The notes under the pieces were generated by a model. That model was given only the letters and a program-made list of their open reading frames with translations, was not told the origin of the DNA and did not search any database. A DNA stretch of 64,000 bases from NCBI GenBank assembly GCA_002439085.1, contig DJSW01000020.1, positions 1 to 64,000 of the forward strand, in the 5' to 3' direction. How positions within the stretch are numbered: the first letter of the stretch is position 1; every line of letters begins with the position of its first letter. Source of the DNA: Alphaproteobacteria bacterium UBA6324. GTDB taxonomy: Bacteria > Pseudomonadota > Alphaproteobacteria > CAAGCB01 > CAG-977. The translations under genes and the position numbers were made by a program. Of the stretch, positions 33,832-42,676 are shown in pieces.

Positions 33832-34440
33832 TCAGTTCGGCATGCAACAACATCCGTCGGCGGATTTTGTCGTTCCCGTCGGGCAGTTGCCGGCGATCGT
33901 GTTCGTGTCGGCCGTCGCGCCGGTGTCGTCGCTGCCGGTGGCGTCGGAGCTTCCGGAATCGGTCGATGTGGAAACTGTGGCGACGCACAGTCCGTTTTTC
34001 AGAGTAAAGCCCGTGTTGCATTTTTGACACGTTATTCCGTCTTTGGCGCATCGGGCGCAATTTTCGGCAGCCAAGGCTTCGTCCCAGCATCCGGCGCTGT
34101 TCGGTTTCACGCAATAAGTGTCATAATCGCCATTTTCGACCAGAATGTAACTGCCGGCGCATTTCTGACAAATATATGGAGCTTCCACAAAACAAGCGTC
34201 GCAATATTGCGTTTGGTCACATATGGTGCCGTCAAGCGTGGATGTATAACACACAGACCAACCGGTTTCGCCGTCAATGATACCTTTGACGGAACACTGT
34301 ACGCTGCCCCCGATTGTAGCCGTTGCCGCCGCCGCTTCTTTTGCCGTATCAAACACGGTCACGGCGTCGGCAATGACGGCTTTCGCCGGCGCGGGCGACA
34401 AAGCGATCGCGCCCAAGATCAACAAGAAAATCTTTTTCAT
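33832..34440 (-). CDS. Cys-rich exported protein, paralogue with C-terminal KSADGCCCMPN
   Basis: 202 residues from the ATG at 34440, SD AAGGAGGGG. Signal peptide MKKIFLLILGAIALSPAPAKA. The mature part has a short N-terminal region (DAVTVFDTAKEAAAATA) and then Cys-rich modules (CDACFVEAPYICQKCAGSYIL, CARCAKDGITCQKCNTGFTL) like those of the 32047 gene, an Asp/Ser/Thr linker, and the shared end. Both genes lie behind the same kind of leader RNA, so they are likely paralogous cassettes under one control. Function unknown; an extracellular, disulfide-rich structure is inferred. Confidence 0.78.
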   Translation of the reverse strand: MKKIFLLILGAIALSPAPAKAVIADAVTVFDTAKEAAAATATIGGSVQCSVKGIIDGETGWSVCYTSTLDGTICDQTQYCDACFVEAPYICQKCAGSYILVENGDYDTYCVKPNSAGCWDEALAAENCARCAKDGITCQKCNTGFTLKNGLCVATVSTSTDSGSSDATGSDDTGATADTNTIAGNCPTGTTKSADGCCCMPN

Positions 34441-34740
34441 AACTCCCCTCCTTTTCCGGATAAAAGAAAAACCGCCATTAAGCGGCTCGGGGAGTTCATA
34501 AATCACATAGTGTAATGATCCTTCTGACCTTTAAAGCTGTCCGTGGGGACGACCTCTGAACATACGTCAAAAGCTCCCCGAACCATTGTCAGATTCGGGG
34601 ATATTCTCCGCATTTACATTCAAGCAAACGGATGACGGCGCATCTCTGCGCCGAGTAAGATTAAGAGAGCTGTTCTAAGGCTCCGCGCCCGCTAAGGCAC
34701 TTTCCGCGTGGAACGATTCCGCGCGAACACAATCAGGATA
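34441..34740 (-). ncRNA. Structured ~300-nt leader RNA (copy A) before the second Cys-rich gene
   Basis: Reading minus: stem near 34725-34705, a GGAGC/GCTCT hairpin with the same loop start as copy B, CGGCGCA/TGCGCCG (copy B has CGGCGT/ACGCCG at this position), TCCG/CGGA, and TCCCCGAA/TTCGGGGA (34601-34575). Then a conserved GTATGTTCAGA stretch, an alternative partner CTCCCCGAG (34494-34486) for CGGGGAGC, and a terminator (34485-34472) just before the SD. Paired changes between copies support real helices. Same interpretation as copy B. Confidence 0.65.
34465..34486 (-). terminator. Intrinsic terminator in leader A, directly before the SD
   Basis: Minus-strand CCGCT-taat-GGCGG followed by TTTTTCTTTT, about 10 nt before SD AAGGAGGGG. 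Confidence 0.65.
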
Positions 34741-34753
34741 CCCGAAACGCGGG

Positions 34754-34786
34754 CAAAAGAAAAGCGGCAAAATCAATGCCGCTTTC
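34754..34786 (-). terminator. Terminator of mnmG
   Basis: Minus-strand AAGCGGCA-ttgatt-TTGCCGCTT followed by TTCTTTT, 18 nt after the mnmG stop. A near-identical copy lies at 47431-47463. Confidence 0.75.
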
Positions 34787-34803
34787 CGTCGTGATTTATC
34801 AAT

Positions 34804-36666
34804 TCACTGTTTCAACGATTTGACGTATCCCAGAACCGCCGTCACCGCCGCGGGGGTTACGCCCGAAATCCGCGACGCCGCGCCCAATGTTTCGGGGCGG
34901 ACTTTGTTCAGGCGCATGACGACTTCGTTCGACAGGCCGCCGATCTTTTTATAGTCGATGTCGGCGGGGATTTTCATCGCCTCGTCCTTTCTGAACGCCG
35001 CGATATCGGATTCCTGACGTTGCAGATAGCCGCGGTATTTTGCTTCGATTTCCAGCTGTTCGACGACATCCTTGCGCGTGTTTTTCAGTTGCGGCCACAC
35101 GTCCGCCAGCCTGTTCCAGTCGATCTCCCCGTACGCCAGCAAATCGAATCCGTTTCTGCGCGATCCGTCCTTGTTGACATCAAATCCCAGCTTTTCCAAT
35201 TCCTTGGGCGTGCCGCCGATTTCGTTCAGTTTTTGACGCGCTTCGGTCAAAGCGGCGACTTTTTCATTAAAGCGGCGGCGGCGTTTTTCCCCGACGCATC
35301 CGATGTCGATCCCCTTTTGCGTCAGGCGCATATCGGCGTTGTCCGAACGCAGCAGCAACCGGTATTCGGCGCGCGAAGTGAACATACGGTACGGTTCGTC
35401 CACGCCTTTGGTCGTCAAATCGTCGATCATCACGCCCAGATAGGCGTCCGCGCGGTCCAACGTGAATTCCCTGTCCGATCCCGACGCTTTCAACGCCGCG
35501 TTCACGCCCGCCAGCAGCCCCAGCGCGGCGGCTTCCTCGTATCCCGTCGTGCCGTTCAGCTGTCCCGCGACAAACAACCCCGAAACCTTTTTCGTTTCAA
35601 GGGTCGTGCGCATTTCCAGCGGGTCGATGTAGTCGTATTCGATCGCGTATCCGGGGCGGATGATGCGGACGTTTTCCAACCCTTTGATCGAATGGATCAT
35701 CGCGTCCTGCACGTCGGCGGGCAAAGACGTGGAAATCCCGTTCGGATAGACCGTGTCGTCGTCCAATCCCTCGGGTTCCAAAAAAACGTGGTGCGAATCC
35801 CTGTCGGCGAATTTGACCAGCTTGTCTTCAATGCTGGGACAATAGCGGGGGCCGACGCCTTTGATTTGGCCGGAAAACAGCGGCGCGCGGTGCATATTGG
35901 CGCGGATGATGTCGTGCGTCGTTTTGTTCGTCGCTGTGATGTAACACGCGATTTGCGGCGTCGTGATCTTGTCGTCCAGGAACGAGAATGGTTCGGGGTT
36001 TTCGTCGCCCTCCTGCCGCTGCAGGATGTCGTAATTGATCGTTTTGCCGTCCAGACGCGCCGGCGTTCCCGTTTTCAACCGCCCGACGCGCAGCCCCAGC
36101 CGGATCAGAAAGTCCGACAGGTGTTCGCAGGAGATGTCCCCGACGCGCCCGCCGACCGTTTTCGTTTCCCCGACGTGCATCAGCCCGTGCAGGAAAGTTC
36201 CCGCCGTCAAAACGACCGCGCCCGCCGTGAACGCCCTGCCGTCCGCCGTCGTCACGCCCGTGACGGAAACGGGGTTTTCACGGTAAAGCAGGCCTTCAAC
36301 CGCGCCTTCCTCAACCGTCAGGTTTTCGTAATTCAGCAGTTCCGCCTGCATCGCCTGACGGTAAAGCTTTCTGTCCGCCTGCGTGCGCAGCCCCTGCACC
36401 GCGGGGCCTTTGGAGCTGTTCAGCATACGGAACTGGATGCCGGCCTTGTCCGCGACGCGTCCCATCACGCCGTCCAAAGCGTCGATTTCGCGCACCAGAT
36501 GCCCTTTGCCCAGCCCGCCGATCGCCGGATTGCACGACATTTCGCCGATCGTCGCGATTTTATGCGTCAACAACAGGGTTTTCGCCCCCATGCGCGCCGC
36601 CGCCGCCGCCGCTTCGCACCCCGCGTGGCCGCCGCCGACAACTATTACGTCAAAAGTGTCCGTCAT
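34804..36666 (-). CDS. mnmG: tRNA uridine-5-carboxymethylaminomethyl modification enzyme MnmG
   Basis: 620 residues. FAD-binding VIVVGGGHAGCEAAAAAARMG region at the N-terminus, SCNPAIGGLGKGHLVREIDALDG signature and the helical C-terminus are intact. With MnmE it modifies wobble U34 of several tRNAs. It begins immediately after the mnmE stop. In most Alphaproteobacteria rsmG-parA-parB follow; here a Cys-rich accessory gene does. Confidence 0.97.
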   Translation of the reverse strand: MTDTFDVIVVGGGHAGCEAAAAAARMGAKTLLLTHKIATIGEMSCNPAIGGLGKGHLVREIDALDGVMGRVADKAGIQFRMLNSSKGPAVQGLRTQADRKLYRQAMQAELLNYENLTVEEGAVEGLLYRENPVSVTGVTTADGRAFTAGAVVLTAGTFLHGLMHVGETKTVGGRVGDISCEHLSDFLIRLGLRVGRLKTGTPARLDGKTINYDILQRQEGDENPEPFSFLDDKITTPQIACYITATNKTTHDIIRANMHRAPLFSGQIKGVGPRYCPSIEDKLVKFADRDSHHVFLEPEGLDDDTVYPNGISTSLPADVQDAMIHSIKGLENVRIIRPGYAIEYDYIDPLEMRTTLETKKVSGLFVAGQLNGTTGYEEAAALGLLAGVNAALKASGSDREFTLDRADAYLGVMIDDLTTKGVDEPYRMFTSRAEYRLLLRSDNADMRLTQKGIDIGCVGEKRRRRFNEKVAALTEARQKLNEIGGTPKELEKLGFDVNKDGSRRNGFDLLAYGEIDWNRLADVWPQLKNTRKDVVEQLEIEAKYRGYLQRQESDIAAFRKDEAMKIPADIDYKKIGGLSNEVVMRLNKVRPETLGAASRISGVTPAAVTAVLGYVKSLKQ

Positions 36667-37974
36667 TTACTTTCCTATGCAAAAATCTTTGAAAATCAAA
36701 TCCAGCAGCTCTTCGACCTGCACCCGCCCCGTGATTTTGCCCAGCGACCGCATCGCCATACGCAGATCCTCGGCCGTCAATTCCTGTTCCAGCGCGTTTA
36801 AGGCCGAACGCAGGTCGGCGACGCAATCCCGCAGCGCTTCGCGGTGGCGCAAACGCGTCAGGGACGGTTCTTCGCGCAATCCCATGCGTTCATCGACAAG
36901 GCCGGCGATTTTTTCGATCAAAGCGTCAACGCCCTGTCCCGTTTTGGCGGAAATCCATATGTTGCCGTCGTTTTTGGCGTCCGTCTTGTCCGCCTTGTTC
37001 ATCACGGAAACGATTTTGTCGGCGTCAATCCCTTGCGCTTCGGCCGGATTTTTCGCCCCCGTCGCGTCTGTCAGCCATAAAACCAGATCGGATTCGGCGG
37101 CGCGGGCTTTGGCGCGGCGGACGCCCTCGGCTTCGATTTCCTCGTCCGTGTCGCGCAATCCCGCCGTGTCCGCCACAACAACGGGATAGCCGTTGATGTC
37201 CAGCCGGACTTCGATAATGTCGCGCGTCGTTCCCGCCGTGGACGACACGATCGCCACGTCGCGCTGCGCCAGCCGGTTCATCAGGCTGGATTTGCCCGCG
37301 TTCGGCGCGCCGATGATCGCGATTTGAAACCCGTCGCGCAGTTTTTCACCGCGCCGCCCGTCGTCCAAATGCGCCTGTATTTCGTCGATCAATCCCGTGA
37401 TTTTGCCGCGCACGTCGTCGGAAACGCTGTCGGGGATTTCCTCTTCGGGAAAGTCGATGTACGCCTCCATCCACGCCAGCAGGTGTTTCAAACGGTCGTG
37501 CCAGTCTTCGTATTTTTTCGCCAGCGCGCCGCCCATTTGCCGCAAAGCCTGTTTGCGCTGCTGTTCCGTTTCGGCGTCCACCAAATCGGCCAGCCCCTCC
37601 GCCGCGGTCAGATCCATTTTGCCGTTTTCGACGGCGCGGCGGGTGAACTCCCCGCGTTGGGCGGGACGGAACCCTTTGATTTTCGACAGGTTTTCCAGCA
37701 TCGCCGCCGCGATCGCCCGTCCGCCGTGGGTTTGAAATTCGACCACGTCCTCGCCCGTAAAGCTGTGCGGGCAGGGGAAATAAAGCACCAAAGCGTTATC
37801 GATCGGCGTGCCGTCCAAAGCATGGATTTCGGTAAACACCGCCTGACGCGGACGCGGGTTTTCAATCCCCGTCATCAGCCGGACGGCGTCAAGCGCGTTC
37901 GCGCCCGACACGCGGACGATCGCCACCCCCGCCCTGCCCGAAGCCGTCGCCGTCGCAAAAATCGTTCCGTCCAT
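36667..37974 (-). CDS. mnmE: tRNA modification GTPase MnmE
   Basis: 435 residues. N-terminal folate-binding domain, central helical domain, an inserted G domain with GAPNAGKSSL, TAGTTRD and DTAGLRDT, and the C-terminal CIGK with the catalytic Cys. It partners MnmG in the cmnm5U34 pathway. The stop abuts the mnmG start. Confidence 0.97.
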   Translation of the reverse strand: MDGTIFATATASGRAGVAIVRVSGANALDAVRLMTGIENPRPRQAVFTEIHALDGTPIDNALVLYFPCPHSFTGEDVVEFQTHGGRAIAAAMLENLSKIKGFRPAQRGEFTRRAVENGKMDLTAAEGLADLVDAETEQQRKQALRQMGGALAKKYEDWHDRLKHLLAWMEAYIDFPEEEIPDSVSDDVRGKITGLIDEIQAHLDDGRRGEKLRDGFQIAIIGAPNAGKSSLMNRLAQRDVAIVSSTAGTTRDIIEVRLDINGYPVVVADTAGLRDTDEEIEAEGVRRAKARAAESDLVLWLTDATGAKNPAEAQGIDADKIVSVMNKADKTDAKNDGNIWISAKTGQGVDALIEKIAGLVDERMGLREEPSLTRLRHREALRDCVADLRSALNALEQELTAEDLRMAMRSLGKITGRVQVEELLDLIFKDFCIGK

Positions 37975-38009
37975 TTCCGTCGTCCTTTAAATGATTGCGC
38001 TTTGTCTTA

Positions 38010-38528
38010 TCACGAACGGTGGCGTTTTAAAAGGATATAAAAGGCTCCTTCGCCGCCGTCCTTTGGCTTTGCCAGACAATAGGACAAAATCAGGCTGCGG
38101 ATTTCGGGGGCGTTCATCCAATTCGGCACTTCGGCCTTGATCACGCCCCTGCCCAGAAAGCCGCCCTTTCCCGTAATCAGCAACAGGCATCGGGCGTTGC
38201 GTTTTTCCTGCGCGTAAATGAATTTGACCAAAGCGGCGAAACCGCTTTCCAGCGTGTGGCCGTGCAGATCCAAAACGGCTTCGATCGGCATTTCGCCGTT
38301 TCTGAACCGCTGTCCCGTTTTTTTATCCATCGCGCGAATGTCGCCCTCGGTCAGTTTTTCCGTGATGGAATAGTCGAAATCGGGCGCGTGGCGGGCGGGT
38401 TTGGCGTCAACGGTCAGTTTTTTGCGCAGGGAAACGTGCGCCGCCTTTTTCGCGGGCGTTTTCGATTTCAGCGGTTTGACCGTGTCCGTCACCGCTTGCC
38501 ACAAATCCAAACCGTCATTGTCCGTCAT
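38010..38528 (-). CDS. Smr domain protein
   Basis: 172 residues from the ATG at 38528 (GTG at 38540 also possible). C-terminal Smr domain with LDLHGHT and ITGKGG followed by GRGVIKAEVPNWM. Smr domains bind or cut branched DNA or collided-ribosome mRNA; the stand-alone alphaproteobacterial form commonly sits beside mltA and the Tim44 gene, as here. It overlaps the preceding membrane gene. The exact substrate is unknown. Confidence 0.88.
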   Translation of the reverse strand: MTDNDGLDLWQAVTDTVKPLKSKTPAKKAAHVSLRKKLTVDAKPARHAPDFDYSITEKLTEGDIRAMDKKTGQRFRNGEMPIEAVLDLHGHTLESGFAALVKFIYAQEKRNARCLLLITGKGGFLGRGVIKAEVPNWMNAPEIRSLILSYCLAKPKDGGEGAFYILLKRHRS

Positions 38529-39009
38529 TGCCGTTTTCACCCATTTCCCGCGGTATCAAATCGGAAAAATACATTTGCGTAAACTGGCGCCAATCCCCGA
38601 ACGGCGCGGAACAGGAATAGCGCGGATCGGCCGCCAAAACAATCGAAAAACCGCCATAACGCCACGCGACCAGAAACTTTTCGATCCGCGGCACGACGCG
38701 TTTGACGACGCGGTTGTGCATGAACGGTTCCAAAAAAAACGGCGCGGCGAAAGCGTACCCGATGCTCAGCGCCAGCAAAACGCCCGTCCCGACGATCAAA
38801 TTGTCCGCCACCATCAGCAGCAGCGACAGCGTCAGGATCGTCAACAGCGGCAGCACGTTTTCCCACGGGTTGAAAAACGGGGATTTAAACTTGTTCAGTT
38901 TTTTGAAATCGACTTTGACAAGGGCTTTTTTTTCAACCAAAGCCTTTTGCAATCCTTGGAATATGATCAAATCCTGCCGCGTCGGCGGCTGTATCGGATA
39001 TTTTGCCAT
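38515..39009 (-). CDS. Hypothetical membrane protein between mltA and smr
   Basis: 164 residues with two adjacent membrane helices (~52-72 and 74-93) between charged soluble ends. It starts 3 nt after the mltA stop and its end overlaps smr, so it is in the tim44-mltA-X-smr operon. No motif recognised; N-terminus MAKYPIQP. Confidence 0.65.
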   Translation of the reverse strand: MAKYPIQPPTRQDLIIFQGLQKALVEKKALVKVDFKKLNKFKSPFFNPWENVLPLLTILTLSLLLMVADNLIVGTGVLLALSIGYAFAAPFFLEPFMHNRVVKRVVPRIEKFLVAWRYGGFSIVLAADPRYSCSAPFGDWRQFTQMYFSDLIPREMGENGNDGQ

Positions 39010-39012
39010 GTT

Positions 39013-40155
39013 TCAACGTCCGTTCAAATCATACCGTTCGGGCAGCAAAAGGTAATACGTCCCCTTGCTTTTCATGCGTCCGGCCTGTTTCAAGGCCTGT
39101 TCGCCCGTCCCCCAGAAAAAATCGCCGCGGATCGCGCCTTTGATCGCCGATCCCGTGTCCTGCGCCGTCACCAGCCGGTTCAGCGCCGACCCGTCCGGCG
39201 CGGTCGTTTCCAGCCACAAAAACGATCCCAAAGGCACAAAAGCCGGATCGACCGCCAGACTGCGCCCCGCCGTCAGCTTGACGCCCAGCGACCCGACCGC
39301 CCCGACGGAATCCAGCCGTTTGAAAAAGATGTAGCGGTCGTTTTCATGCATCAATTCGCGCGCCTGTTCCGGATTGTCGATCAGCCATTGCCGGATTTCG
39401 GCCATGGTCGAAACGCCTTTTTTCAACAATCCGCGCTTTGCCATAACGCCGCCGATGCCCGTGAAAACGCGGCCGTTGTCGCCCGCATAGCCGATTCCGA
39501 TCCGCTTGCCGTCGGGATAAATCAAAATACCCGATCCTTGAATTTGCAAAATGAACAGATCGGCCGTTTCTTTGACCCAAGCGATGGTTTCGGCCGGAAC
39601 GCCGTTTGTTTCAATGTCGCGGCGCGCCGGATAGGGTTTGATTTCGCGGCCGCTTTGTTTGCCGAACAAGACTTCGCCTTTGAATTTCGGATTGAACGCC
39701 GCCAGATTGATTTTAACGATGTCGTCGGGCAAAGCGTACACGGGAACGGCATATTCATCCGTTTTCACCGGCGATCCGGCGATTTCCGGTTCGTAATACC
39801 CCGTAAACAGCCCCGTTTGCCCTTCGTTCACGGCGAAAACGCGCATTTCACGTTTGATAAAGGCGCGCAAATCATCGGCCGTTTCAAACGCGGCCGCGTT
39901 CATTTTTTCACAAAAACCGCGCCACGCCTTTTCCTTTTTTCCTAAAACGGCGCACGATTTTTTCAGCGCGGGCAAAGCCTGCAGCACGTCGTCCTTTTCA
40001 AACCCGTTCAGCCGGTTGAAACCGACAGGGGTCAGCGTCAGGCTTTCAACCGCGTTTTCAACCGGCAGGGCGGGCGGTTCGGGACGCTTCGTCCACGCGA
40101 AAAGTATCCCGACGATCAACGCCGATCCCGCGATAACGCCGTATTTTTTATTCAT
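39013..40155 (-). CDS. mltA: Membrane-bound lytic transglycosylase MltA
   Basis: 380 residues from the ATG at 40155, which overlaps the Tim44 stop by 1 nt. An N-terminal membrane anchor (VIAGSALIVGILFAW, no lipobox) precedes the MltA barrel (FTGYYEPEIAGS, ILQIQGSGILIYPDG) and the C-terminal 3D domain with catalytic Asp in VTAQDTGSAIKG. It cleaves murein glycan strands with 1,6-anhydro formation. Confidence 0.93.
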   Translation of the reverse strand: MNKKYGVIAGSALIVGILFAWTKRPEPPALPVENAVESLTLTPVGFNRLNGFEKDDVLQALPALKKSCAVLGKKEKAWRGFCEKMNAAAFETADDLRAFIKREMRVFAVNEGQTGLFTGYYEPEIAGSPVKTDEYAVPVYALPDDIVKINLAAFNPKFKGEVLFGKQSGREIKPYPARRDIETNGVPAETIAWVKETADLFILQIQGSGILIYPDGKRIGIGYAGDNGRVFTGIGGVMAKRGLLKKGVSTMAEIRQWLIDNPEQARELMHENDRYIFFKRLDSVGAVGSLGVKLTAGRSLAVDPAFVPLGSFLWLETTAPDGSALNRLVTAQDTGSAIKGAIRGDFFWGTGEQALKQAGRMKSKGTYYLLLPERYDLNGR

Positions 40156-40850
40156 CACGCGGCTTTGCCGTGCGTTGCCGTCAACACCCACACGGGATCA
40201 TCGGACAGCATATCTTTGCGCAGCGTCCAAACGTCCGTCACCGTTTCGATATAGGTCGGATCGCCGACGACGACCTTGCCCTGTTCATCCTTGACGATAT
40301 TGGTTTGATCCGTTTCAAATTCGACGGTCAGATAGACGGTCGTTCCGGCCGTTTCCGCCTTGACCAGTTTGATGGATTTGAACCCGATCAGGCTGAATTC
40401 CGCCGTTTCATGACGGGCGGCGCGGTCGTCGATCGCCTTTTCAAAGCTGGCGTAAATCGCGGGGCTGAGCAGCGGTTTCAAATCGGCCTTGTTCCCTTTG
40501 GCAAAAGCGTCGGCGATGTATTCAAAGGCGCGCGGCGCTTTTTGCATGAAATCGACCAGATCGAAATCCGGAAAGGATTCCTTTATCCGTTTCAGGTTTT
40601 TGACGACTTCGGCGTCTTCCTCGAACGCGCCGGCGGCGGTCGGATCGAATTCCATTTTTGCCCCGTTGTCGCTCTCAATCGTGCGGTAATCCGAAATATC
40701 GACGACGTTCGGCCGGTTTTCGGCGGCGGTATCTTTGCCGTTTTCATCGCGCGGCGGACGCGTCCCCAAAACGCTGCGCAGGCGATTGACCAAAAGCAGG
40801 ACGACTATTCCCAGAAAAACGATATCCATGAATTGGAACTGTTGCGACAT
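40155..40850 (-). CDS. Tim44-domain inner-membrane protein
   Basis: 231 residues. One N-terminal helix (FMDIVFLGIVVLLLVNRL), an acidic linker, then a Tim44-like domain (~95-225) ending DDPVWVLTATHG. Homologues (TimA) are the bacterial relatives of the mitochondrial import subunit Tim44 and are conserved beside mltA and secB in Alphaproteobacteria. Role probably in membrane protein handling. Divergent from secB. Confidence 0.9.
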   Translation of the reverse strand: MSQQFQFMDIVFLGIVVLLLVNRLRSVLGTRPPRDENGKDTAAENRPNVVDISDYRTIESDNGAKMEFDPTAAGAFEEDAEVVKNLKRIKESFPDFDLVDFMQKAPRAFEYIADAFAKGNKADLKPLLSPAIYASFEKAIDDRAARHETAEFSLIGFKSIKLVKAETAGTTVYLTVEFETDQTNIVKDEQGKVVVGDPTYIETVTDVWTLRKDMLSDDPVWVLTATHGKAA

Positions 40851-40928
40851 ATTTTTAACCTTCCTTCTTTCAATCTGCGGCCGATTGGGATAGAGTATAT
40901 CAGATTTTTTAATCGGGAGAATAGTTTA

Positions 40929-41402
40929 ATGAACGAAAACAACACAGAAAACAAACAAGATGTCACCATCGCGATCAACGCCCAATTTGTCAAGGACATT
41001 TCTTTTGAAGCACCGCACGTCCCGCAGATTTTCACAGAGCTGAAAACCAATCCGGAAATCAACGTTTCCGTTGACGTTCAGGCCGGAAAAATTCAGGACG
41101 CCGCCTATCACGTCAGTCTGAAAATCAAGGCCGAGGCGAAAGTGCAGGAAAAGGTCGCCTTTTTGTGCGAAGTCGAATACGGATGCGTCGCGACCGTTCA
41201 GGTTCCCGCCGAACACGTCGAACCCATTTTGCTGATCGAAATCCCCCGCCTGCTGTTCCCGTTCGTGCGCAACATCATCGCCGACCTGACGCGCGAAAGC
41301 GGATTCCCGCCGTTGATGATCAACCCGATCGACTTTGTCGGTTTGTACCACCAGCGTTTGGAGGAAATCAAAAAGCAAAAGGAAAACGCGACGGTCAACT
41401 GA
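40929..41402 (+). CDS. secB: Protein-export chaperone SecB
   Basis: 157 residues from the ATG at 40929, SD GGGAG. FVKDISFEAPHVPQIF at the start, and FPFVRNIIADLTRESGFPPLMINPIDF are SecB signatures. It holds preproteins unfolded for SecA. It is divergent from tim44 and converges with dnaQ. Confidence 0.96.
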   Translation: MNENNTENKQDVTIAINAQFVKDISFEAPHVPQIFTELKTNPEINVSVDVQAGKIQDAAYHVSLKIKAEAKVQEKVAFLCEVEYGCVATVQVPAEHVEPILLIEIPRLLFPFVRNIIADLTRESGFPPLMINPIDFVGLYHQRLEEIKKQKENATVN

Positions 41403-41408
41403 CGGATT

Positions 41409-42095
41409 TCAGTTGATCCACATCGGATTTTTCAATTTTTTTAAAAAAGCCTCGTGGTTTTCCGCTTCGCCCTCCAGAAAAACGGGGGGACGCGGTTCTC
41501 TGCGGGGCTTTTTGTCACCCTGCGAACGGGCTTTTATTTCCAACGGGCTTTCCTTTTCTTTCATGCCCAGAACAAACCCCGGTTCGCGCCCGCCCAGCAA
41601 TTCCAGATAAACTTCGGACAACAATTCGGAGTCCAGCAAAGCCCCGTGTTTCGTGCGTTTGGTGTTGTCAATGCCGAAACGGCGGCATAATTCGTCCAGA
41701 TTGACGCGCGATCCGGGGAATTTCCGGCGCGCGATCAACAGCGTGTCGATCGCCCTGTCCATCGGAATGGGGTCGCGTTTGATCCATGACAATTCCGCAT
41801 TGATGAATTTCATATCGAATTCGGCATTGTGGATGACCAGCGGCGAATCCCCGATGAACGCCAAAAAATCATCAACGATGTCGCGGAACGGCGGTTCCTT
41901 GTCCAAAATCTCGTTGGTCAGGCCGTGCACTTTGACCACCTCTTCGGGCACGTCGCGTTCGGGGTTGATCAGCTGGTAATACGTTTTGCCCGTCGGCATA
42001 TGGTTTTCCAGTTCCACACAGCCGATGGACACCAGTTTGTGCCCCGAATAGGGATCCAACCCCGTTGTTTCCGTATCTAAAACGACTTCGCGCAT
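41409..42095 (-). CDS. dnaQ: DNA polymerase III epsilon subunit (3'-5' proofreading exonuclease)
   Basis: 228 residues. DEDDh exonuclease motifs: VLDTETTGLDP (Exo I), VIHNAEFDMKFI (Exo II), and HGALLDSELLSEVYLEL (Exo III). The start overlaps coaE by 19 nt at the end of the maf-aroE-coaE-dnaQ operon. Confidence 0.95.
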   Translation of the reverse strand: MREVVLDTETTGLDPYSGHKLVSIGCVELENHMPTGKTYYQLINPERDVPEEVVKVHGLTNEILDKEPPFRDIVDDFLAFIGDSPLVIHNAEFDMKFINAELSWIKRDPIPMDRAIDTLLIARRKFPGSRVNLDELCRRFGIDNTKRTKHGALLDSELLSEVYLELLGGREPGFVLGMKEKESPLEIKARSQGDKKPRREPRPPVFLEGEAENHEAFLKKLKNPMWIN

Positions 42096-42676
42096 TTGAT
42101 TTCTTCCAATATTTCAGCCAGTTTTTTCCGCACGGGTTCGATGCCACGCTGTGTTTCGACGACATAGTCGGCTTTTGCCCGTTTTTCCGCGTCGGGCATC
42201 TGCCGCCGCGTCAGCGCCGCGTATTTTTCATCCGTCATGCCGGCGCGTTCAAACACCCGCTTTTTCAACACGTCCGCGGGCGCTGTGACGACGATGATTT
42301 TATCGCAAAACCTGTCCCATTTCGCTTCAAACAGTAGCGGCACGTCCAAAACGACAACCGGTTCCAATCGGTGACGCGCAAAAAAACCGCGCAACTCCGT
42401 TTCCAAAAACGGATAGATCATTTGTTCCAGTTCGCGCACGTCCAGCTTTTTTTCGTTGATCAAAGCCGACAAAACCCCGCGGTCGATTTCGCCGCGAACA
42501 ACGCTTTGCGGATGCCGGCGGGCGAACAAAGCGATCATGTCGCGGTTTTCACGCATCAGCCGGTGCACGTTTTCATCACTGTCGAACACGGGAACGACCA
42601 TTTGCCGGATCATTTTGACGGCGGTCGATTTGCCCGCGCCCATGCACCCCGTCAATCCGACGACAACGCTTTTCAT
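42077..42676 (-). CDS. coaE: Dephospho-CoA kinase
   Basis: 199 residues from the ATG at 42676, overlapping aroE by 4 nt. P-loop GLTGCMGAGKSTAVK at the N-terminus and VVLDVPLLFEAKWD in the middle. It makes coenzyme A from dephospho-CoA. Confidence 0.95.
   Translation of the reverse strand: MKSVVVGLTGCMGAGKSTAVKMIRQMVVPVFDSDENVHRLMRENRDMIALFARRHPQSVVRGEIDRGVLSALINEKKLDVRELEQMIYPFLETELRGFFARHRLEPVVVLDVPLLFEAKWDRFCDKIIVVTAPADVLKKRVFERAGMTDEKYAALTRRQMPDAEKRAKADYVVETQRGIEPVRKKLAEILEEIKCAKSF

Noticed and set aside
32620..34800. Insertion sequence carrying the Cys-rich genes and abi
   Set aside because: No transposase, no terminal inverted repeats and no target duplication seen; the island is better explained by cassette duplication.
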